64,000 nt of DNA from NCBI GenBank assembly GCA_024867545.1, contig JANFNE010000009.1, positions 1,256,292-1,320,291 of the forward strand. Reading direction: 5' to 3'. Source of the stretch: Phytopythium helicoides (Eukaryota > Oomycota > Peronosporomycetes > Pythiales > Pythiaceae). The notes below the pieces were generated by a model that saw only the letters and a program-made list of their open reading frames with translations, had not been told where the DNA came from and ran no database searches. Below are positions 43,270 to 53,052 of the stretch, piece after piece. The stretch's first letter is position 1. Each line of letters opens with the position of its first letter. A program made the position numbers and the translations under genes.

Positions 43270-44760
43270 ATGGCACGGGGCCGCAAGAAGGCGCTGGAGC
43301 AGGCGATGGCCGTGGCAGCGGCCGCAGCGGGCGCGGAGGCAGAGGCGCCGCGCAAGAAGCGCAAGCGCGGCGGCTCCAAGCCAGGCCCTCGCAACACGTG
43401 GGAGACGGACGCGGCGCGGCCGGGCGGTCGGTGCTCGGGGGACATCCTGCTGTCGTGGTTGGTGGCGGGCGACAACTACTCGCGCTGGTTCCACTCGGGC
43501 CGCACGCGCGCGACGCAGGGCGACGGCAAGCCCAAGTACGGCCAGCGCGCCGTCATGGCCCGAGAGGTGATCGCGGCCTTCGAGGCAGAGGGCATCTTCA
43601 CGCGCTCCATGCAGGACGTCCGCAACCACATCTCCTTGATGGAGAAGCGCTACGAGAACGCGCGCAGCTGGCTCGCCGAGAGTGGCCTGCTCGCGCAGTT
43701 CGAGGCAGGGAAGGTGGACCAGGAGATCGAGCAGATTGTGCTCAGATTGTGCCCCAATTACCGCAAGCTCGCACCAGCCTTCGCGCGCGCAGTGCCCGTC
43801 GAGACCATCGAGATCGACAACTCGGCCGAGGAGGCTGACCCTGTACCTGTTCAAGATGCGGCGAAACCTCAAGCTCCAACAAAGGATGGCCACGAGAATG
43901 GCAGCGACGAGCCCGTTGAGCGCGATGATGCTCTGCGTTTGGATCACGAGTTGGACGTGCACCACGAGTCAGATACTCGCCACGAGTTGGACCTGCACAA
44001 TGAGTCGGATGCAGATAACGAGACGGATACGCACCACGATTCAGGTGCATATCACGATTCGGACGCGCGTCACGAGTCAGATGCAGACAATGAGGCAGAT
44101 GTGGAGGATGAGGACGACTACGAGGATGACGACTACGAGGACGACGACGACGATGCGGAGCAAGGACAAGAGATACTGGTTGATGAAGATGAAGAGGAAG
44201 ACGACGACAACGAAGATCGCGGATATGAGGCGTCCCAGGCGTCTCAAGGCTTCCAAGAGCCCCAGGCATCGCAAGGTGTTGAAGTGTCTCAAGCATCTCA
44301 AGGGTTTGAAGCATCTCAAGCATCTCCAGTCTCGAGTTCCAGCCCTCGGATCAGTGAGCAAAACGAGCCGGAACAGGAACAACCGACAGACAGCAGCTCA
44401 GAGAGCCTAAAGGGCGAGGTTGATGGGGATCCGGCACGTCAAGATAGCGACGAGGAGGAGCAGGAGGCTGTCCAGTCACCAAGTGCCAAGCGCCAGCGAG
44501 TCTCCTCTATTGGCTCGTACCAGGGTGAGAGCGACGCCGACGAGCTCCATTTCCGCGCACGAAGACGTGAAACCCTGTTGACGATGGCAGAAGAGGAGCG
44601 GGAGCAGCGGCGAGAGCTCTTTGAGCTCGAACGCGCCAAGCTACAGCGCGAACTCGAGCTGAAGGAAATTCAGGTCGTGTATGAAAAATCTCTCGCGCGT
44701 AAGAAGCTACAGGACGCCGGTGTCGAGCCCCACGAGATTGACCGCGTCCTGCCGCTGTAA
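43270..44760 (+). CDS. Trihelix-like/coiled-coil family, member B, with acidic repeats
   Basis: Single exon, 496 residues. Starts with a basic nuclear-localisation-like stretch (RKKRKRGGSKPG). aa 55-142 hold the shared helical domain (ILLSWLVAGDNYSRWFHSGR..AREVIAAFEAEGIF..YENARSWLAESGL). The centre is repetitive: about seven 7-residue units of the form xxHxSDx (aa about 228-280), a pure Asp/Glu/Tyr acidic run, and then ASQG-type units (SQASQGF..). The C-terminus carries the shared coil (ERAKLQRELELKEIQVVYEK) and end motif LARKKLQDAGVEPHEIDRVL, nearly identical to member A. It lies 160 bp downstream of member A in the same orientation, indicating tandem duplication. Function unknown; acidic and Gln/Ser-rich blocks are common in transcription activators. 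Confidence 0.75.
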   Translation: MARGRKKALEQAMAVAAAAAGAEAEAPRKKRKRGGSKPGPRNTWETDAARPGGRCSGDILLSWLVAGDNYSRWFHSGRTRATQGDGKPKYGQRAVMAREVIAAFEAEGIFTRSMQDVRNHISLMEKRYENARSWLAESGLLAQFEAGKVDQEIEQIVLRLCPNYRKLAPAFARAVPVETIEIDNSAEEADPVPVQDAAKPQAPTKDGHENGSDEPVERDDALRLDHELDVHHESDTRHELDLHNESDADNETDTHHDSGAYHDSDARHESDADNEADVEDEDDYEDDDYEDDDDDAEQGQEILVDEDEEEDDDNEDRGYEASQASQGFQEPQASQGVEVSQASQGFEASQASPVSSSSPRISEQNEPEQEQPTDSSSESLKGEVDGDPARQDSDEEEQEAVQSPSAKRQRVSSIGSYQGESDADELHFRARRRETLLTMAEEEREQRRELFELERAKLQRELELKEIQVVYEKSLARKKLQDAGVEPHEIDRVLPL

Positions 44761-44920
44761 TCCGTGCTTCCTGTAGGTAGGTTCACAAATCGCGTTCTGA
44801 ATATGCAGTACAGCAGCTTTCCCTTTTTTTCAATAGCAACTGCACAACGTTTGGAGAGGACGATTCGATTCACTTTAGTCAGCTCCATTCTCATCGTCAT
44901 ATAGTTGGGGACGCGCGGCG

Positions 44921-47635
44921 TCAAAGCACGTGAGGCTTGCGTGCTGGAGCAGCACTTCTCGACGATAGCACCTTGGGGATCGCAGATGTCGTGGTTGCGG
45001 ACATCGCTGGCGTCGCATTGATCGTTTCGACGTGGGAGGCGTTGGAGACAATAACCAGCAGCGTGCCTGAAACGACGAGAAGAGAACCCACGACTGTCAG
45101 GAAGCCAGGCAGCGCGTCGACACCTACCACCACACCCATGATGTTGGCGATCGCCGGTTCTACTAGCATCACAACAGACACGACGATCGGGTCGAAGTAT
45201 TTCATGACGGCAATATAGCCAAGGGTGCCAATGAGAGTGCACACGATGACGACGTACACCTCCGATAAGAAGCGTGATGCGTCGAGCCACCCGAAGAGAC
45301 CAATAGTCGGGTCCATTGACACTTCGAAGTTTGTTCCAAGCAACGAAAAGACGGGGAAGTGGACCAGCGCAGACACGAAAAAGATACCCGCCATAAGCAC
45401 CGTGACGTCCACTTCCGCACGGAGCTTCTTGGCCGATACCAGGTACAAAGCACCGCCAACAGCACCAAGCAGAGCGACCAGATCTCCCGCGAGCGACACA
45501 CCAACAACGTCCGACTCGCCACCGGTAGGAGCCGATGAGTGATCCAGTGTAGTGATCGCGCCACCAATGATACCAATACCCGTGCCGATGCCCTCGAACT
45601 GGGAGACATACTTGCCTAGCGCCAGCCGCGCTAGAACCATGAGCAGTGAGTGGCAGTTATTGAAAATGTACGCGTGGTCGATCGACGTGTGGCTCAGTGC
45701 CCAAAGGAATGTCATCAAGAAAAGCGCGTTCGAGAGACAGCAGGTCAGGAACCAAAACATATTGCGCGTCGAAAACAGCGCTGGAGGCACACCTTGGTCA
45801 TAGAACGACCACGCTGCCAGAGGAAGGAACACGAGCAGAGACGCCGTCGAGCGCCAGAAAAGCTTGAGAAACGGATCGACGCCGCGTTGCAGGTCAAGAG
45901 CCGCCCCCATCGAAGAAATGGTCAGCAGCGACGCGAGTAGCAGCACATATCCCACAATCGGCACCTGGTGCTTGACTAGCAATTGCACTTCGAGAGCGCC
46001 GTCTTTTGTCTCAAGCGTCTCGACTGCCACATCCTTGACTGACGTTGGCAGGGAGGACATCCGGCGCAGCAGGCTTGGACGAGAGTACATCGTGTCAGAG
46101 TCGGGCACAGCAAGCACGAATTGCTGTTTATTTGCACCATCAGCAGCCCCCGGCAGATTGCTGGAAGCTCGGCGGCGAGAGGGTGTAGTCGGAGGCGGGA
46201 GCTCAATCAAATATGCATTCCTCTCTGCCGTCAAGGGCGTAATGGCACCGCCATGAGCTTCAGCAACGGCCTCGAGTGGGATGGACACAACAAAAGAATC
46301 TTCGACCTGTTCGAGGAAGGAGCTGCGTCGTCGACGCACTTTCAACTTTGGACTCGTTGGAGAGCCTTGCACAGGGGATGGCACAGACGAAGTCCCCACG
46401 TTGAGCAGCGGCGTTGACTCTGTTGCTGGGGTCACTTCGATAGTCAGCGGTGGCTCTGCATCGGCGTCGACCTGCTCGAGGTGGTTGACACCGACAACAA
46501 AGCCCTCAAATACCTCTGCAGATTTCATATGCGAGTCGACAGCGCGCAGCGTCGAGTCATCGTCAGCAGCCGACACTGCAAGGAAGACGTTTTGACTGTG
46601 CGGCTGCTCGGGTAGAGGGTCCTTGGCGACAAACACTGGCCACGGTGACAACGAATCGATGCTGTTGGCCGCTAGGATGTTGTCGTACTGCTCCTGGGTC
46701 TCGATGCTGAGCCACACTGCTCCAGCAGTGTCCATGTACTTTAATCCGTACGACGGGCGAAGTACGTTAAGCGCTTCTGCAAGCGAGAACTTTGGCTTTT
46801 CATACGCAAGCAGCTCCAACGCAGCGAAAATGCGACCCGTCGTAAGAAACAGCCCAGCATCAATCGCATCGAACTCCTTGAGTCCTCGGCCGATTCTCTT
46901 GATGGAGTCGTTTGGGCCAATTGCAACCTTGCCGGCGGTAGCTGGAAGCCCCTTGAGCTTCTTCTTGTCCGAGTCGATAAGCACGCACGCGACACATTCC
47001 TGGAGGTCGAAAGCCGCAAGGCGAGTGATGATCGACTTGTCAAAGATGTGATCGGCCGTGTGGATCAGGAACGGACGAGTGAACATCTCTCGCGCAGATA
47101 ACAGCGTGCGCGCATGTCCGTAGGGCGTCTCCTCGCCCAGGTTGAGGAACTCGATCTTCATTTTGGGGTACAGGAACGAGTCCTTGACGTGCTCCATGAT
47201 CTCGTGGCCAAAGTATGAGATGATGATTACCACGCGCTCCATGCCGGCCACAAACAGCTGCGCCAGGATGTGCTCGAGCAACGTGTACTCGCCCAGTTTG
47301 ATGAGGCACTTGGGCGTGTCTGAGTTTTCGAGGCACATGGTGCTGGAGGCCGCCGTGATGAGCACTTCCTTGACGGCGGTGGACTCGGCCGAGCCGTACC
47401 CCGCGCCGCCTGCAAGCTGCGCCGACTCCTGCGGCGGCTTGCCCACAGCCTCGAACGGCACCTCCTGGCCGCGGTTCACCACGACGCCCTGCATGTCCAC
47501 GGCGTCGTCCGACTGCATGCCCTTGACGAGCTCGACCTCGGGGATGCGTGCGAGCGCGCTGAGCATCTTGAGGTCCAGCGCGTAGACGCTCGAGGGCACC
47601 TCGGTGTCGATCTGCAGCTTCTCGCGGCGGCCCAT
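44921..47635 (-). CDS. Nucleotidyltransferase fused to an EamA/DMT transporter
   Basis: Single exon, 904 residues from the Met at 47635 (frame open to 47992, but upstream residues are low complexity). aa about 85-340 form a nucleotidyltransferase-like domain: VLITAASSTMCLENSDTPKC then LIKLGEYTLLEHIL (the N-terminal NTP motif, with its glycines weakened), ERVVIIISYFGHEIMEHVK, TPYGHARTLLSA, the metal-site-like HTADHIFD (about aa 188), KVAIG and EFDAIDAGLFLTT (about aa 253). The nearest resemblance is to MobA-like and inositol-phosphate/phosphonate cytidylyltransferases. A phospho-type Ser/Arg linker follows (RRRRSSFLEQ, RRMSSLP). aa about 553-880 show ten hydrophobic helices with the EamA pattern (FWRSTASLLVFLPLA, FLWALSHTSIDHAYIFNN, VLARLALGKYVSQFEGIG, SEVYVVIVCTLIGTLGY, VEPAIANIMGVVVG). 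I infer coupling of nucleotide-activated substrate synthesis to membrane transport. The weakened glycine motif may mean reduced or lost catalysis. Confidence 0.78.
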   Translation of the reverse strand: MGRREKLQIDTEVPSSVYALDLKMLSALARIPEVELVKGMQSDDAVDMQGVVVNRGQEVPFEAVGKPPQESAQLAGGAGYGSAESTAVKEVLITAASSTMCLENSDTPKCLIKLGEYTLLEHILAQLFVAGMERVVIIISYFGHEIMEHVKDSFLYPKMKIEFLNLGEETPYGHARTLLSAREMFTRPFLIHTADHIFDKSIITRLAAFDLQECVACVLIDSDKKKLKGLPATAGKVAIGPNDSIKRIGRGLKEFDAIDAGLFLTTGRIFAALELLAYEKPKFSLAEALNVLRPSYGLKYMDTAGAVWLSIETQEQYDNILAANSIDSLSPWPVFVAKDPLPEQPHSQNVFLAVSAADDDSTLRAVDSHMKSAEVFEGFVVGVNHLEQVDADAEPPLTIEVTPATESTPLLNVGTSSVPSPVQGSPTSPKLKVRRRRSSFLEQVEDSFVVSIPLEAVAEAHGGAITPLTAERNAYLIELPPPTTPSRRRASSNLPGAADGANKQQFVLAVPDSDTMYSRPSLLRRMSSLPTSVKDVAVETLETKDGALEVQLLVKHQVPIVGYVLLLASLLTISSMGAALDLQRGVDPFLKLFWRSTASLLVFLPLAAWSFYDQGVPPALFSTRNMFWFLTCCLSNALFLMTFLWALSHTSIDHAYIFNNCHSLLMVLARLALGKYVSQFEGIGTGIGIIGGAITTLDHSSAPTGGESDVVGVSLAGDLVALLGAVGGALYLVSAKKLRAEVDVTVLMAGIFFVSALVHFPVFSLLGTNFEVSMDPTIGLFGWLDASRFLSEVYVVIVCTLIGTLGYIAVMKYFDPIVVSVVMLVEPAIANIMGVVVGVDALPGFLTVVGSLLVVSGTLLVIVSNASHVETINATPAMSATTTSAIPKVLSSRSAAPARKPHVL

Positions 47636-48679
47636 GGCGAGACAGCGGGTATGGCGCCGAGACTTGGAGGCGGTTGAGGGGGTCTGGAGAGCTCGGGAGG
47701 CCACCAGGCAGCCTCGCACGGAGAGAAACGACCGCCGCCTGCACTGGCGAGGCTCGCGAGCGGGCGGGCGTGGAAGGCAGGCAGCCACGGCTTGTTGGAT
47801 TGCTCTTTGAGCATTTATACTTCTCGACGGGATATCTAATAACCTTGGGCAATGCATACGACATTCGCTAAACCTTCGGATTACATTTTGATCGCGCTTC
47901 AAGTTGAAGTGGGTGGTCATTCCCGCAGGCAACGCGCTACAGCACTGTAGACATGGGGTGGCGTGACGGTGGAGGCCGGGTAGCCTTTGCATCTAGCGGG
48001 ACGTCCGGGTTGGTGTCGATCTCATCGGGTGCGTCCATGACTGCTTCTGGCGGCGTGGTGAGCGTGTCTGGCGGCGCTAGTGGCGTGTCCGAAGAGTCTT
48101 GATTTCAGTGTCATCTCATTGTCGGGCGATAGCTTGGAGGAATCGTGGTGAGTAGGTTTAGTAGAACGAGTAGCGGTGAGGTGTCGCTGGAATCGTCATC
48201 AATGGCGGCAGTACAAGCGGCAGGGGCGGCGACTAGACGCGCTTACAGCAGCAGCAGTCGAGCGCTTGGTGGCATACGCGTCATGAGGAGCGTAACCACA
48301 ACTGAGTGTTGTCACGAGTGCTGTCTTTGGAAGCAGTGGAGGAGGTGGTGTTAGTTGCAGTCGGATGCGACGACAGCTGATTTCCATTTCGTTTTGGCGT
48401 TCTTGTCTACTATAGTGATATGTGTAATGAAGAAGCGGAGGGTTTAGTTGTTGCCGAACACAACAGCCACAATGAGCAAGGCACCGGCATGGTGGCAAAG
48501 ACTCCTGAAGTGTTTATAGTCGATTACTAGAGCGTACTTGGGCAACGCACAGCATTAGTTGAAGCGATATTGCCATGGATGTAGTTCGCACGAGACTGTA
48601 GAATCAAAATGGCTTGTGGCAGCGTTCGAATCGTCTCGCTGCAATCTAGACAAAACGGGGGTGAGCGAAAGACGGGTGG
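47636..48679. other. 1-kb gap with a possible decayed gene
   Basis: The left third is the promoter and leader side of the NTase-DMT gene. From about 47950 the sequence reads as Ser/Gly/Val-rich coding in several broken frames (see the pseudogene entry). No intact gene is visible. Confidence 0.4.
47952..48400 (+). pseudogene. Possible relic of a Ser/Gly-rich repeat protein
   Basis: Short open pieces in different plus-strand frames share one style: GGVTVEAG, then VAFASSGTSGLVSISSGAS and SGGVVSVSGGASGVSEES, then SVISLSGDSLEESW, SSGEVSLESSS and VVTSAVFGSSGGGGVS. They are separated by stops and frameshifts. The VSxSSGxS/SGG pattern resembles repeats in large oomycete Ser/Gly-rich surface-type proteins. 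Called only from composition and repeat feel, so confidence is low. Confidence 0.3.
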
Positions 48680-50119
48680 CTATTGCAGCGCGCTCCTGGT
48701 GTAGGACGACGCGGTCCGGTACAGGAATCCGATGCCCAGAGCGCCGAGACTGCATCCCGCAGAGGCGAGCTCGACGCCGGTCGCGACAAAGCCGTTTGCA
48801 GACGCGTACTCGTACCATGACTGGAAACAGTCGCGCGCTACTACGGCCATATGGCGAGCGCTGATCTTCAGCAGCAGGAACCAGAGCTTCGACATCTACA
48901 GCCGCAGCAGAATCATCGTAAGCAGTCGACATCAACGATTCTGCGTCAGATGTAAACAAACCTGAATGAAGTTTGCGCCGAGGTCAAGGGCGACGGCGGT
49001 GTGCTCGGGGTAATACTTCTCCACGACCAAGCCGACTCCAATGATGCTCGCGACTGGAATCTGTGCAGCACAAGCACATGAGATCGTTTGCAACAGCGCG
49101 GTGGTGGACACTTGATTCATCAACGTACCGCGAGTCCGACGAATGGGAGCCCCGCTGCAGTCAAAGCCCCAGTGAGGAACGGGTGCTCGACTGCACGCTC
49201 GCGTGCATTGAGCATGAACTTGTCGAGCTTCTTCCGCAGCACCGCAGGGTTTGGTCGCGGCTGCGGCTTCGCCTCGCTGTCGACGGGCTCACTGTCAGAG
49301 TCGACCTCTTCCTCATCACCCTCGTAATCTGACGGGAGCTCCTCGATGGAGATGTGGTCACCGCGGGTCTGGCGTCGAGCCTTTCGCTTCTCCTCTTTGC
49401 TCAACGACATGAACAACGACTGCCCTGCTTCCAGCAGCTTTTGCGAGAGACTCAACGAGAGCTGCGCGGCCAAGTCGAGCTCGTCCTTGGTGATGGTGCT
49501 CAGTGCGTGGTCCATCGTGGCGCACATGTTGTCGGCGAGCACCATCATGTTACGCACGCCGTCTTCGTCCGAGAGCACTGTTAGCTGTCCACCTTGGGGC
49601 GGATGCGCCACAATCATCTCGCCTGAGAGCCCTTCGTTCTGGTTCCCCTCTCCCTCTGCCTCAATCATCGCGTTGGCTGATGCGTGCAGCATCTCCATCA
49701 GCGAGGCGTCGGCGTTGCGAAGGTGCTCGCCCAGCTCGCGGACCTTCTCGGGGTCCTGCAGAATCTCGGCCGCACTCGCGCGCACGTCCCTCAGACATGC
49801 CTGCGTGGCCGTCACGGCCTCCGCGAGCTTGGCCGCCACGTCCTCCACGCGCATCTGGCTCAAGGCGGCGCTGGCTTCCTCGCAGGTCTGCGAGAGGAAC
49901 TTGAACAGCGTCGCGTTGACTTCTCCCGACGTCACTGGCAGCAAGCGCGGCGTTAAGCGGCTCGTACGCCACCGTTGGAGCTCGCAGTCGCACCGACCGA
50001 CGCCCAGAGCGCTAGTGCGTACCGTTGATCACCTGCTCGTCGCCCGGCGCCGCCACGCACTGCTGCAGCAGCATCTCCATGGCCTGCGTCTGCGCCTGCT
50101 CCAGCTCGGCAGCGTCCAT
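48680..50119 (-). CDS. Unknown protein, acidic soluble part plus C-terminal membrane segments
   Basis: Four exons 50119-50023, 49934-49129, 49060-48962 and 48895-48680 (introns of 88, 68 and 66 nt) give 405 residues. The N-terminal 280 residues are helical and mostly acidic (AELEQAQTQAMEMLLQQC, RVEDVAAKLAEAVTATQACL, EILQDPEKVRELGEHLR), with the acidic patch SDYEGDEEEVDSDSEPVDSE before a basic Pro-rich stretch. Hydrophobic segments then follow: PFLTGALTAAGLPFVGLAIP running into VASIIGVGLVVEKYYPEHTA, and a last one in ELASAGCSLGALGIGFLY. The C-terminal segment WFLLLKISARHMAVVARDCF is amphipathic. I do not recognise the family. It is head-to-head with family member C across a 163-bp promoter that contains facing CCAAT boxes. 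Confidence 0.7.
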
Positions 50120-50180
50120 GGTGAGCGACGCCTTTCCCAAAAAGAAGTTCTCAGGTCCGCTCTCCAGTCCACTGCAATTC

Positions 50181-50227
50181 AGCCAATCAGCGATCGCATC
50201 ATCCCAATCCTATCGCTGCGATTGGCT
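50181..50227. promoter_or_regulatory. Facing CCAAT boxes in a 163-bp bidirectional promoter
   Basis: AGCCAATC at 50181-50188 and its exact complement GATTGGCT at 50220-50227 flank a third CCAAT (50204-50208). The arrangement sits between divergent starts at 50119 and 50283. Confidence 0.6.
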
Positions 50228-50282
50228 AAAACCCTTCTGCTCCAACCTGTGGCCGCCTCGATAATTAGAATCTCGGCCGAGA

Positions 50283-51440
50283 ATGAGCACCACAGCCGCC
50301 AATGCGGTGGTGCTGGCGCCGGCGCTGGCCGCCGCCACCAGCTCCAACGGCGCCAGGCGGAGCACAAGCGGCACGGCGGGCGGCGCCAAAAAGCAGCGCA
50401 TCCTGTGGGACAGCGACAGTGCGACGCGCGGCGGCAAGACGTCGATCGCGGTGCTGCTCGAGTGGCTGACGGCGCCTGGCAACTACGCGCGCTGGCACAG
50501 CGGCAAGTCGCAGTTCGGCGAGACGCGCGAGGCGCTGTGCTCCGAGATCAAGGCCGAGATGAAGCGCCACGGCATCCTGCACCGCGAAAACGCCAACATC
50601 CGCACGCAGATCAGCGAGCTCGAGCGCTCCTACGACGCCGCGCGCGAGTGGATGGCCAAGCACGGACACACGTCCGAGTCGCTGCGCCACGGCTCCGACG
50701 ACGACGACGTACCCGCAGATGGCGCCACACGCAGTGCTGCAGAGGCCACCGTGCTCAGGCTCTGCAGGTACTTCCACGTGCTCGACCCCATCCTGCGCCA
50801 GGTGGCCGAGGACGCAACGGCCACGCGCGCCAAGCGCCCCTATGCGCCACGCAAGCGCCGCGAGCGCGAGAACGAAGAGCTGCCGGTGCATAAGCGCAAC
50901 GCGGAGGCTGCCATCAAGCCGGCGGTGAGCGTCGAGACTCCGATTATCCCCAACGCGGCTGCAGTAGAGCGACCACCTTCGCAGCCAAGGGAACCTGAGG
51001 TCACAAGGAGTCAGACAACGAGCGGGCCAACCCCGATCCCAACGAACAGCAGCGTGTCAGCCTCCTCGACTCCGTTGCCTATGGGATCGTTTGCTGTACC
51101 TGATCTTTCCCAGTTCTCTGTGCCTGTCACGTCGATGCAGATACCAGCACCTGGCATTTTTGCTCCTTGGGGTAATCCCGCTGTCCTGTCCGGCCTTGAA
51201 GAAGCAAAACGCCTTGCGCTCGAGGCTGCTCGAGAGGAGCGAGAGCGCAAGCGGAAGCTGTATGAATGGGAGGAGGAGAATGCAAAGCTCGAGCGGCAAA
51301 AGCTGGGCTATGAGCTGGAGACCGCACGCATTAGGCTAGCTGCAGAGCGGGCGGTGGCGAGGCGGAGAATGGAGGACGCCGGCGTTTCAGCCTCTGAGAT
51401 CGAGCGTATCCTTGCAGGAATGGCCGCCACTAGTCGGTAG
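50283..51440 (+). CDS. Trihelix-like/coiled-coil family, member C
   Basis: Single exon, 385 residues. aa 40-133 contain the domain shared with members A and B: ILWDSDS.., VLLEWLTAPGNYARWHSGKS, TREALCSEIKAEMKRHGI and YDAAREWMAKHG. Conservation with member A (LLEWVTVPGNYARW) is the clearest in the window. A basic stretch (RKRRERENEELP) and a Pro/Ser/Thr-rich linker follow. The C-terminal 80 residues form a charged coil (EREDRKRKLYEWEEENAKLE-like) ending VARRRMEDAGVSASEIERIL, which corresponds to LARKKLLDAGIPVHEVDKLF of member A. It is separated from A and B by the NTase-DMT gene and one unknown gene, so the cluster was broken up or copied locally. Nuclear DNA binding is inference. Confidence 0.75.
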   Translation: MSTTAANAVVLAPALAAATSSNGARRSTSGTAGGAKKQRILWDSDSATRGGKTSIAVLLEWLTAPGNYARWHSGKSQFGETREALCSEIKAEMKRHGILHRENANIRTQISELERSYDAAREWMAKHGHTSESLRHGSDDDDVPADGATRSAAEATVLRLCRYFHVLDPILRQVAEDATATRAKRPYAPRKRRERENEELPVHKRNAEAAIKPAVSVETPIIPNAAAVERPPSQPREPEVTRSQTTSGPTPIPTNSSVSASSTPLPMGSFAVPDLSQFSVPVTSMQIPAPGIFAPWGNPAVLSGLEEAKRLALEAAREERERKRKLYEWEEENAKLERQKLGYELETARIRLAAERAVARRRMEDAGVSASEIERILAGMAATSR

Positions 51441-51558
51441 GATGTATAAGCGCAGGTTGCTCTGTTGTAGCAGCTCGCTTGCCCATGTTGTGTCAACAGT
51501 ACAGTATTTTTCCTCTTCTACATGCACGCCCGCCTGCTAGAGAGCTCAAAGCGTGGCA

Positions 51559-53052
51559 TCACGGTGTGCGCGTAGCAAGTAGCCGAGCTCGATACGCACT
51601 GAGTAGATTCTGGATACTGTTGTCTCGCAGAGCAACCTCCACCAGATCGTCGGCTGGAACAATTGCAGACTGGAACTACACACACATTCAAGGGGACGAT
51701 TAGTCACTTGAAGATTGCAACCGCCAATCACTAACCAAAGTCGTACCTCGACACGCTCGAGTTTCATTGAATCCCGTTCAAAGTAAGCCGTAACGATGTG
51801 GCCAAGCACGTCAATCTCAACTGCATCCTCGTTGACATTGGAGACCTTGATGCCTGAAAGCGAGGCTTGAATGTCGCGCATTTGGTCGTACCTAACGTTT
51901 CACAGTGTTGTGAGAACGAGAGTGCAAGGGCACACATCGGCGGAGCTATTACGAACCAGTCCTTCATGTGTTGGAGTGTCAAATACTCTTGCTCCCGCTG
52001 CTTCACCTCGACGTCTTTACTCCTGGCGTCGTTCTGTGTTGTATTTTCAAGACGAATACACACTTAGTTGTCCATTCTCCAAGGACGATTCATGGTCCCA
52101 ACGATACCTGTTTGGCGAGTCGAGCAATCCGCTCCGTTGTCTTCTTGACCTTCGTCGAGATATCCATGCTCTTGTCCTAAAGTTGAAAAGGTGAAGAGCG
52201 CTCACCAACACTGGTTGACTTCAACTGCACAGCCCATCAAAACGCACCTCCAGCAATGCTTTCTTCTGATCGAGCTCTCGGATACTTTGAGTTTGCTGGT
52301 CAAGCACTCGTTCACAGTCCTCTTCGTCGTTGATCATGAGCCCCGTCGCCATTTGCAGCTTGGCCTTGCGCTGCGCGTTTTTCTTCTGCAGCTCCTTCCA
52401 CTCGTCCTCGAGCTTCGCGAGCTCACTCGTGTATCCCGGGCGATCACGCTCATACTCGACCACCTTCTGCTTTTCTGTTGACGAGAGCACCGCGTCAGTT
52501 GCCAGTAGGGCAGCAACTATACACCTCCAGTGACTCACGCTGCTCCACTTGCAGCACCAGCAACTCGATACGACGCAGCACAGCCACCCGCTCCTTCACA
52601 GCGGCTTGCAGCTCAATATGCGCCTTCGTGTGTGCCGTGCGCAGCTGTGGCGTCACGGCGGCCGCGCGGCGCAGCTCCTCGAGGCTCTGCACGCTCGCGA
52701 GCTTCTCCAGCAGGTTCTGCTGCGTCTGCTGGTCCACGAACGCTCGCTGCAGCGCCTCCAGCTCGTCCTGTGACAACGAACTCGCGTCAGCTCCCCATCT
52801 ACCGCGAGCAGCTCCTAATCAGCGCCGCTGGAGCCCACCAGCGCTCCCTGGAGCTTGGCAGCGGCCTCGGCCGGCGTCTTGGCGTCCGACTGCGCGACCA
52901 CGCGAGATGCGAAGAGCTTGGCGAACTGCGCCGCGCTGTTGACCACCACGCCGTCAGCAGCTGCAGACCTTCACTCTGCGACGCAGGAGAGCGCCATGAG
53001 CGCCGCGAGGAACGCACCTTGGCGGCTCGGAGGTCGCGGCGGACTCGGCCAT
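51559..53052 (-). CDS. Coiled-coil protein with RWD-like C-terminus (kinetochore-type candidate)
   Basis: Eight exons, assembled by eye: 53052-53018, 52935-52839, 52767-52539, 52474-52248, 52176-52108, 52033-51957, 51891-51747 and 51675-51559, giving 331 residues with all phases consistent. aa about 45-215 are continuous coiled coil (EALQRAFVDQQTQQNLLEKL, KAHIELQAAVKERVAVLRR, DEWKELQKKNAQRKAKLQM, MDISTKVKKTTERIARLAKQ). Then LQHMKDWYDQMRDIQASLSG and IKVSNVNEDAVEIDVL lead into a small alpha/beta domain (aa about 230-331) ending NSIQNLLSAYRARLLATR. A coil followed by WYxxMxxxxxxLSGIKV and a strand-rich RWD-like fold is the plan of kinetochore proteins such as the KNL1/Spc7 C-terminus and Spc25. 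These evolve so fast that homology cannot be settled by eye. It is head-to-head with the Ig/ZU5 gene across 270 bp with two CCAAT boxes. Confidence 0.65.

Noticed and set aside
47636..47992. 119-residue N-terminal extension of the NTase-DMT frame
   Set aside because: Low-complexity Arg/Pro/Ser sequence over a promoter-like region; the Met at 47635 opens a conserved-looking, balanced sequence.
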